DNA from: Rothia nasimurium | GTDB taxonomy: Bacteria; Actinomycetota; Actinomycetes; Actinomycetales; Micrococcaceae | Reading direction: 5' to 3' | Assembly (NCBI RefSeq): GCF_928391935.1 | Contig: NZ_CAKMTD010000005.1 | Span: 113,291 to 177,290 of the forward strand | DNA length: 64,000 nucleotides | Shown: in pieces, positions 44,138-51,200 of the stretch | Position numbering within the stretch: the first letter of the stretch is position 1 | How the letters are laid out: the number at the start of each line of letters is the position of its first letter | Made by a program: the position numbers and the translations under genes | Notes under the pieces: model-generated | Seen by the model: the letters and a program-made list of their open reading frames with translations, nothing else | Told to the model about the DNA's origin: nothing | Databases searched by the model: none

Positions 44138-45223
44138 GCTCCGCCCGCTTCGCACCGTCAGCCGTTCCCCGGTGAAGGGGTGGGGGAAGGTCAGCGACCT
44201 GGCCAGCAGCTGCAGGGGTAGGGCGGGCTCGTCCTCGGCTATGGGCAGGACGGCCGGGTAGACCACGTCCCCCACAATCGGCGCCCCGGCCGCCGCCAGA
44301 TGCACCCGCAACTGGTGGGTCTTACCGGTATGCGGCTCCAAAAGATAGTGGGCCAGGGGTGTGCCCGCCTGCGGCAGGGGCAGGGCCGGGTTGGCCTCAG
44401 ATACAGCGGGCAGGACGCCATCTGCCACCTCAAACACCGTCAGGCAGGTAATACGCGACTGGGCATTCAGCCCCTCAAAGGACGCACCTGCGCGGCGGCG
44501 CTCCCGCCGCTGCGCCTTGGTCTCAACCGGCAGGGGGCCGGTGTCACCGGGCAGGAGCTCAACTCCGGTGTGGGCTACCTGCATAGCCCCGTGTTGGTTA
44601 TCAATGCGTGAGCGCACCGTCAGGCTCTGCCCCACCCCCAGCCCGGCGATAGGGGCGGCTACTGCCTCGTAGGTCTTGGTGGGTTCGCGCCGCTGGAACA
44701 TGGTTTGAAAAGGGGCGCGGGCCTCTGGGGTCTTGGCAAAGAGGACGACCCCGGCGGTGGCCCGATCCAGTCGGTGAATTGGAATGAGATCGGGGTTGTT
44801 CTCCCGCACCCGTAGCTGGGTCAGGGCCGTGTGGGCTACAAAGGAGCCGTTGGGGGTGGTGGGCAGGAAGTGGGGCTTATCGATAGCTAGTACCCACTCG
44901 TCCTCATAGAGTACCGGCATGTCAAAGGGAACCGGCTTCTCAACGCCCAGTTCCCGGTAGTACCAGATCTTTTGCCCGGTCAAGGGGGCGGTGGGGGAAA
45001 CGTCCTGCCCGTCGGCGTCCTTTACCTCTTTGCGTTCAAAGCGGGAGGTAAACAGGGAGCGCTCGTGGGGGTAGAAGCGGGCCACCAGGTAGTCCAGCAC
45101 CGTGGCCGCCCCTAGGGTGTCATCTTCGGGGTTGCCCGCGTCGGGTAGCACAAAGGAGACGGCGTCAATCCCCTGGCGCTGGGGCAGGGGCTTAGGGGTA
45201 AGGTGGCGGTTGATTCGGCGCAT
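44084..45223 (-). CDS. RNA pseudouridine synthase (RluA family)
   Basis: 379 residues from the ATG at 45223. Catalytic Asp lies in the family motif HRLDRATAGVVLFAK; the C-terminal YLLEPHTGKTHQLRVHLAA is also characteristic. It isomerises uridines in rRNA or tRNA; which site cannot be read from sequence. An N-terminal segment of about 95 residues precedes the core, without an obvious S4 domain. No ribosome site: AATAAT (minus strand, 45231-45236) is 7 nt before the ATG. Confidence 0.9.
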   Translation of the reverse strand: MRRINRHLTPKPLPQRQGIDAVSFVLPDAGNPEDDTLGAATVLDYLVARFYPHERSLFTSRFERKEVKDADGQDVSPTAPLTGQKIWYYRELGVEKPVPFDMPVLYEDEWVLAIDKPHFLPTTPNGSFVAHTALTQLRVRENNPDLIPIHRLDRATAGVVLFAKTPEARAPFQTMFQRREPTKTYEAVAAPIAGLGVGQSLTVRSRIDNQHGAMQVAHTGVELLPGDTGPLPVETKAQRRERRRAGASFEGLNAQSRITCLTVFEVADGVLPAVSEANPALPLPQAGTPLAHYLLEPHTGKTHQLRVHLAAAGAPIVGDVVYPAVLPIAEDEPALPLQLLARSLTFPHPFTGERLTVRSGRSLRLVEQVPATGEVRPLL

Positions 45224-45283
45224 AGGCTCTATTATTCCAGGACGGCGGGGCGGGCAGGTTCCCTTCTGCGGGCATAATTCTGC

Positions 45284-45315
45284 CGGGGCAGGCACCGCCG
45301 TAGCCACCTGCCCCG
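45284..45315 (-). terminator. Hairpin after pepT
   Basis: 9-bp stem CGGGGCAGG (45284-45292) with 45307-45315, just downstream of pepT. No T run. Confidence 0.5.
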
Positions 45316-45330
45316 TGGGCCCTAGTGCCC

Positions 45331-46665
45331 CTACTGCCCCGTGTTTGCTCGCATGAGTTCGTCCACCACCCGGTAGCTGGCTTCGAAGGCCGGCAGGGGC
45401 AGGAACTCGCAGTTGGAGTGGAAGTTGTGGGCCCCGGTAAAGAAGTTGGGGGTGTAGATCCCTTGGGTGGAGAGGTAGGAGCCGTCGGTGCCCCCGCGCA
45501 TGGCCAGGTTAATGGGTTCAACGCCGAGTTGGGCGAAGGCTGCCCGCAACCGGTCGGAGGCAACGCGGGTTTCGTCGGTGGCGGCGTCCTCAAGGTTGCT
45601 GTAGATATCTGAGATATCCAGGCGGACGGACGCCCGCGGGTTGGCTTCTGCCGTCCGTTCAGCTAGGTCGCGCAGGAAGGCCTTTTTGGCCTCGTAGCCG
45701 GCCCTGTCATGGTCGCGGATACTGATATCGACGGTTGCGGTGGCCTGGTTGCCCGCTATCCCGTTGACCCAGAGGTAGCCCTCACGCCCCTCGGTGTGCT
45801 CGGGAGTCTGGGTGCGGTCGAGGGCCGCAATAAAATCGTGGGCCACCAGAATCGGGTTGACCAGGTTGCCCTTGGAGTTCATGGGGTGGGCGGTGACGCC
45901 CTCAACGTGCAGGCGGGCATGCCCGGCGTTGAAGGTAGCCTCAACCAGTTCGCCCAGTTCGCAGCAGTCCAGGGTGTAGGCATAATCCACGGGGAAGCGG
46001 GCCAGGTCCATGGTGCGTACGCCCAGCAGGCCGATTTCTTCGTCCGGCACAAAGGAGAGATAAATGTCGGGGTGGGCGGACGCCCCCGCCCCGTCGCCCT
46101 GCCCTTGGGCGCCTGCCTGCCCGGCGGCGTCCGCGTCCGCAGCGAGGATCCGCACGGCTGCTTCCATGACCGAGGCGACCCCGGCCTTGTCGTCCGCTCC
46201 CAGCACGCTGGTGCCGTCGGTGACGATCACGCGCTGGCCGGTGTAGCGGGTGATTTCGGGGTGCTCGGCCTCGCGCAGCCAGATGTCGAGGTCGGTGTTG
46301 AGGCAGATGTCCCCGCCGGGGTAGTCGATGACGCGGGCGTGTACGTCGGGGGAGAGGTTCACATCAACGGTATCGAGGTGGGTGCAGAAGCCGACGGCGG
46401 GGGCTTCGGTGCCTGTGGGCAGGGTGGAGGGAATGCGGGCGGTCAGGACGCAGGTGTCGCTCAGGTGTACGTCCTGGGCGCCGGCTGCCGTGAGCTCGTC
46501 CTTGAGCAGGCGGGCCAGCTCCCACTGGCCCTGACTGGTGGGCACGACCGACGCTGAGGCGTCCGACTGGCTGGAGATCGCTGAGTAGCGCAGAAAGCGG
46601 GTTGCCAGGGCCTCCTGCAGGGCGGTATCGGGGGTGTAGGTGGGGGTGAAAGTGGTGGTGCTCAT
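45331..46665 (-). CDS. pepT: Peptidase T (tripeptide aminopeptidase)
   Basis: 444 residues from the ATG at 46665. Zinc-dependent M20 peptidase that removes the N-terminal residue from tripeptides in the cytoplasm. Metal-ligand motifs: CTHLDTVD, LGADDKAGV, PDEEIGLLG, and HNFHSNCEFLP near the end. Catalytic Asp/Glu are in place. Leaderless-like start: TAGACT (minus strand, 46673-46678) 7 nt before the ATG. A purine-rich tandem repeat lies just upstream of the promoter. Confidence 0.95.
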   Translation of the reverse strand: MSTTTFTPTYTPDTALQEALATRFLRYSAISSQSDASASVVPTSQGQWELARLLKDELTAAGAQDVHLSDTCVLTARIPSTLPTGTEAPAVGFCTHLDTVDVNLSPDVHARVIDYPGGDICLNTDLDIWLREAEHPEITRYTGQRVIVTDGTSVLGADDKAGVASVMEAAVRILAADADAAGQAGAQGQGDGAGASAHPDIYLSFVPDEEIGLLGVRTMDLARFPVDYAYTLDCCELGELVEATFNAGHARLHVEGVTAHPMNSKGNLVNPILVAHDFIAALDRTQTPEHTEGREGYLWVNGIAGNQATATVDISIRDHDRAGYEAKKAFLRDLAERTAEANPRASVRLDISDIYSNLEDAATDETRVASDRLRAAFAQLGVEPINLAMRGGTDGSYLSTQGIYTPNFFTGAHNFHSNCEFLPLPAFEASYRVVDELMRANTGQ

Positions 46666-46696
46666 GGCCACCAGTCTACCGAGGGCAGACCTACCC

Positions 46697-46747
46697 AAAA
46701 TATAAAAAATAAGAAAGAATAAGAAGAAATAAGAAAGAATAAGAAAG
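46697..46747 (+). repeat. A/G-rich tandem repeat upstream of pepT
   Basis: Two copies of a roughly 20-bp unit based on AATAAGAAAGAATAAGAAG. On the pepT-coding strand it is a pyrimidine tract directly upstream of the -35 zone, so it may act as an UP-element-like or slippage-prone sequence, or as the tail region of the upstream gene. Confidence 0.8.
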
Positions 46748-46822
46748 GTGCGGGAAACGTATGGCCAACCCCTTCACGCCGACCTTTGGCGTTACCCTTC
46801 CCCTGCTGGTTGGGCGGGGTCT

Positions 46823-47707
46823 TTAGCCTAGTAGCTCCTGGCAGCCGGGGCAGCGGAAGCTGAGGCGGTCGATGTCTTCCTCACGGGCGATAAGGTGCCC
46901 GGGGGTGTAACGGTCGGCGCCGGTACCCGAGTCGGATAGGTCCTCCCTGATGATGCTTGCCCCGCACCGGTAGCAGGGGCGGCCTGCGCGTCCGTAGCAC
47001 CAGAGGGGCTCGGCGCTGGTGCGGGTGACCCGGTGCGGACGCCCGCGGTTGGCGTCCAGCAACAGGCGGGCGGTGGCTACCACGGCTCCCACATCGGGAA
47101 TAGCCCCGACGGGGGTGCGCGGGTCAATGCCGGTTAAAAAGAGGGTTTCGGCCCGGTAGATTGTGCCGATTCCGGCCAGGTTCTTTTGGTCGAGGAGGGC
47201 TGGGCCGATCATCCGCTCTGGCCTGGCCAGGAGGCGGGTGGTGGCTTGTTCAGCTGACCAATCTGGCCCTAGCAGGTCGGGGCCCAGGTGGGCTAATTTC
47301 TGCTTCTCAAGCTCTGTGGGAAATACATCGAGCAGTCCTAAGTTAAAGCCGACCGCTGCGACAGGGGTGCTGCCGGGGATGAGCTGGCCGGTGGCGTCCG
47401 TCCGCGCATTAGCCTGGATGACGGCCCGGGCGGAAGATGCCGGGCGACGCCAGGGCTCGGGGCGTCCGTCCGCGCCTACCCCGTAGAGGTGCCAGATTCC
47501 CTCCATTTTGAGGTGGGAGTGAATGGTCATGTCCCCGACCCGCACCAGGATGTTTTTGCCCCGGGCCAGGGCCCCGTGGATCGGCTGTCCGGCTAGGTTA
47601 ACGTCCCCTAAATCCGGGTAGCGGAAGTCAGTTTTGTGGGCCGTTCTGGTGGCAAGTGCGCGGTGTAGGTCGCGTGCCTGCCGCCACACGGTATCACCTT
47701 CAGGCAT
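46823..47707 (-). CDS. nei: Fpg/Nei-family DNA glycosylase (endonuclease VIII type)
   Basis: 294 residues. Removes oxidised pyrimidines and nicks the abasic site. Catalytic Pro2-Glu3 in MPEGDTVWR (the W variant typical of Nei rather than MutM), conserved Lys in GALARGKNIL, H2TH segment DQKNLAGIGTIYRAE, and a C-terminal zinc finger RPCYRCGA ... FRCPGCQ. The finger is expanded: about 40 residues lie between the two Cys pairs (usually about 16), including RYTPGHLIAREEDIDR. AAGGAG precedes the ATG. Confidence 0.92.
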   Translation of the reverse strand: MPEGDTVWRQARDLHRALATRTAHKTDFRYPDLGDVNLAGQPIHGALARGKNILVRVGDMTIHSHLKMEGIWHLYGVGADGRPEPWRRPASSARAVIQANARTDATGQLIPGSTPVAAVGFNLGLLDVFPTELEKQKLAHLGPDLLGPDWSAEQATTRLLARPERMIGPALLDQKNLAGIGTIYRAETLFLTGIDPRTPVGAIPDVGAVVATARLLLDANRGRPHRVTRTSAEPLWCYGRAGRPCYRCGASIIREDLSDSGTGADRYTPGHLIAREEDIDRLSFRCPGCQELLG

Positions 47708-47824
47708 GCTTCTCCTTGGGTTCTCCTGCCGCGTCTCACCGGTGTGTTGCGGCGTTTCAAAAAATTTTTGCTGGAAACTAGATTGGTGTTTAACCTAGTC
47801 AGATAGGTGTATGCCACTATAATG

Positions 47825-47881
47825 GGGGACAAAATAATGCTTTTTTGCGAAAGAATTACCAGAAGTTAACTTTTTGTCCCC
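47825..47881. promoter_or_regulatory. Inverted repeat upstream of the 47-residue membrane peptide
   Basis: GGGGACAAAA (47825-47834) is repeated in inverted form as TTTTTGTCCCC (47871-47881). TGTCCCCTA recurs again at 47941-47950. Candidate operator region for the small gene or for nei. Confidence 0.5.
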
Positions 47882-47962
47882 TAAGGTGCTGTAGAGTGTA
47901 ACCCGTTAGATAAATCCATCGGGTGGTCCCCCAGCCACCTGTCCCCTAGATGGAGGTTAGAA

Positions 47963-48106
47963 ATGAGCATCCTTACCATTCTTTTCGCATTCTTTGCCTA
48001 CAGCCTGCTGGCCCTGTCTGTTCTTGCCATTGGCGTCCAGGTAGCCCGTTCCGTCCGCGAATTCCGCGCTGGCTACCAGAACCCTGAGCTCACCCTGAGC
48101 TACTAA
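47963..48106 (+). CDS. 47-residue membrane peptide
   Basis: A short gene with strong signals: GGAGG 6 nt before ATG 47963 and a strong terminator downstream. One hydrophobic helix (ILTILFAFFAYSLLALSVLA, residues 3-22) is followed by a basic/polar tail (QVARSVREFRAGYQNPEL) ending LSY. It would insert once in the membrane with the tail probably inside. Not recognised as a known family; it has the size and form of regulatory or complex-stabilising small membrane proteins. It has its own 250-bp upstream control region. Confidence 0.8.
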   Translation: MSILTILFAFFAYSLLALSVLAIGVQVARSVREFRAGYQNPELTLSY

Positions 48107-48184
48107 TTTCACCTGGTACTTTCCAGTTACCGTGTAGAGCGTCTGGCAACCCCCCACCCGCTAGATGGCTCACCCCTAGATTTT

Positions 48185-48225
48185 AGACCCTCCTGCAGTC
48201 CCTAGGCAGGAGGGTCTGATTTTTT
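48185..48225 (+). terminator. Terminator of the membrane peptide gene
   Basis: 12-bp stem AGACCCTCCTGC (48185-48196) with 48206-48217, then GATTTTTT. Confidence 0.92.
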
Positions 48226-48275
48226 GCCTTTTTGCCCCGCCCCCCCCTTGTATGTGGGGGGCGGGGTTGTGTGTT

Positions 48276-51200
48276 TTAGTAGCCGCGGCGTATGCGGAGT
48301 CCCCTGGGGGTGGTGTAGAAGCCTGCGGCCAGGAGGGCCCGGCGCAGGGTCAGGACGGGGTGCTCGCCGCCTTCTACCGCTGTGTCCGGCTGGTTGGGGG
48401 CCGGTGGTAGGGGCCCCGGGGTGCTGAGGATATCGACGCCGCCTGCGGTTTCGATGACGATTTTGTCGGCTACTCCGGCCCGCACCAGCTGGCCGATGAG
48501 GGGCGCGGCGGCTTCGATGGGGGTGGGGGAGTCGGTGAAGGGTAGCAGGGTTTTTCCGCCGCGTTCCAGGTAGAGGGTCAGCTCCCCGTCGACGAGGACG
48601 ACGACGGCCCCGGCCTTGCGCCCTGGCTTGTGTTTGATGGGGGTGCGGTTGCTGTCCCAGGCCACGGGGGCGGGCCAGGGCAGGGCGGCCCCGTAGGGGT
48701 TGGCTGGGTCGGTGGCAGCGAGCAGGGTGACCGAGTGGCGGGTGCGGCGCACCGGGGTGTAGGCGGACGGGCCGGGTGCGGCGTCCTGCCCCTCGTCGTC
48801 TGCTGCGGTGTTGTCCACCGCCCGGAGCCTATCGACAGTGGAGGAAGTGGAGAACTGGGCGGCGCCCAGGCCTTCGATGAAGTAGCCGCGGCGGGCCAGG
48901 CCCTTTTCTTCGGCGGCAGACAGCACCCGGTAGACTCCGGCGAAGCCGCCGGGGGTGTCCTCAACGGCCACGGCCCCGCGGGTGAGGACCCCGTAGCGGT
49001 CCATGAGCAGTTCGGAGCGGGCGGCAGCTGCCACGGTGGTGTCGAGTGGTTCGGCCTCGATGCGGGCCCAGCGTCCGCCGTCGATGGGGGCGACCTGGGC
49101 TGATACCGCAGGGGCCCGGCCTACGCCCACCCCCAGACGGGAGGCAGAGAGACGGGAGGCACCCCGTCGCATTCCCACGGAACGGGCCCGGGGGGCGGGG
49201 GCGGCCACCTTGTGGGCCGACGCCCCGCCCGAGATTAGGGCCCGCACCGGGGCGAAGGTATCGCCGGTGACCAGCCCGGCCCAGACCAGGTTCCAGAGGG
49301 CGGTTGAAATCTCCTGGGCACTCGGGGGTGTATTGCCTAGCGAGGTGGCCAGGGCGGCGAGCTGGGTCTGAATCTGGGTGAAGAAGAGCCCGCCGGTCAG
49401 CAGCTGGTAGAGGGTGTTTTCAAGGGCCCCCAGGGCGGCGAGCGCTTCGGTGCGTTCTACCTCATCGGGCAGGGTCAGGGCTGCGCTTTCGCCCAGGTGC
49501 AGGGAGATCCAGCCGTCGTCCCCGGCGAGCTGCCCGGCGCCCGTCCAGATGACGTCCCCGGCGCTCATGGCGGAGTCGAGCAGGGCGGGGGTGTAGTCGC
49601 TGATGCGGGCCTTGAGAATCAGGGGTTCGAGGGCAGAGGCGGGCACCCGCACCCCGGCGAGTTGGTCGATGACGGTGAGTAGGCCGTCGTAGCCGCTGAG
49701 CATGGCGCTTTCGTCCCGGCGGACGCTGATGGGCTGGGCCGGTGCCCCGAAGGTGCCGGGAGCGGCGGTAGTTTCGGTAACCTGCCAGGAGCCCACATGC
49801 TGCCAGGGCGGCAGGAAGCGGGCGTAGGTGCCGGGGGTAACGGGTTCGACGTCGGCGCGGAGGGCAGCCAGGGAGCGGGAGCGCAGGGTGCGCAGGACGG
49901 CGGCGTCTACCCATTCGGTTCCGGCCAGGTAGGTGGGGTCGGTGGAGCCGGTGCGGGCTGCAGCTAGCTCGGCGCGGAGCTCTTCGGGCAGGAACTCGCC
50001 GGAGATCACCCGTCGGTCAGCGGCCAGGGTACGCAGGGCGGTATCGACCACTGAGACACCCAGCCCGAGGGCCTCAGCGGCCTGGGCTGCGGTAAAGGGG
50101 GCGTGGGTACGGGCGTAACGGGCGACCAGGTCAACCAGGGGAGCCTCGACCGGTTCCAGGAAGGCCAGGGGGACCCCGATGGGCAGGGGGACGCCCAGGG
50201 CGTCGCGCAGGCGGGCTGCGTCCTCAATGGCGGCGTAGAGTTCCCGCCCGTGCAGGCGGAAGCGCAGGGCCCGCCCGGCTTTCACCAGAGCCTCAAGGTG
50301 CTCAGTTGCTTCAGCTTCGGTCAGGACGCGCTCGCCCGACTGACCTGCCTCGGAGCCGGAGCCGGGAGCCGGGGCGCTGACGTCCTGCCCGGCGTCCTTA
50401 CCGGAGTCTGCCCCCGCGTCCACCCCACCGCCCTGGTCCAGGAGCACCCGCAGGCGCTGGGCTGCCTCGGCGGCGGTCAGGGGGCCGAGCAGGCGCAGCA
50501 GGTCTGCGGTTCCCTCGATTCCGCGCAGGCGGTAGCCTTCAGCGGTGCGCTGCAGACGGGCCTCGGTGGAACGGATGACCTCAACATCGAGCAGTTCGCG
50601 CAGCTCGTCCTTGCCGAGTAGCTCGGCTAGCAGGGCCGGGTCCAGGGCCAGGGCGGCGGCGCGGCGCTCGGCCAGGGGGGAATCCCCGTCGTAGAGGAAC
50701 TGGGCTACATAGCCAAAGAGCAGGGTGCGGGCGAAGGGGGAGGGGGTTTCGGTTTCCACCTCGCTGATGCGAACCTTTTTGGCCTCAAGATCCTTGTGCA
50801 GGGTGGTCAGGGCGGGCAGGTCGTAGACGTCCTGCAGGCACTCACGGGCGGTCTCCAGCAGCAGGGGGAAGGTGGGGTACTTGCGGGCCACATCCAGGAG
50901 CTGGGCGGAGCGCTGGCGCTGTTGCCACAGGGGGGTGCGGCGGCCCGGGTCCTTGCGGGGCAGTAGCAGGGCGCGGGCGGCGTTCTCGCGGAAGCGGGAG
51001 GCAAAGAGGGCAGAGTTACCCACCCGCTCGGTCACGATGTCTTCGAGCTCGGCCGGGTCAAAGATGAAGAGGTCAGCCCCGGGCGGTTCGGCCTCCATGG
51101 CAGGAATCCGTAGCACGATGCCGTCGTCAGCGGCCATAGCTGAGGCATTGACCCCGTAGCGTTCCTCGGCCCGGGCGCCGACGGCCAGGGCCCAGGGAGA

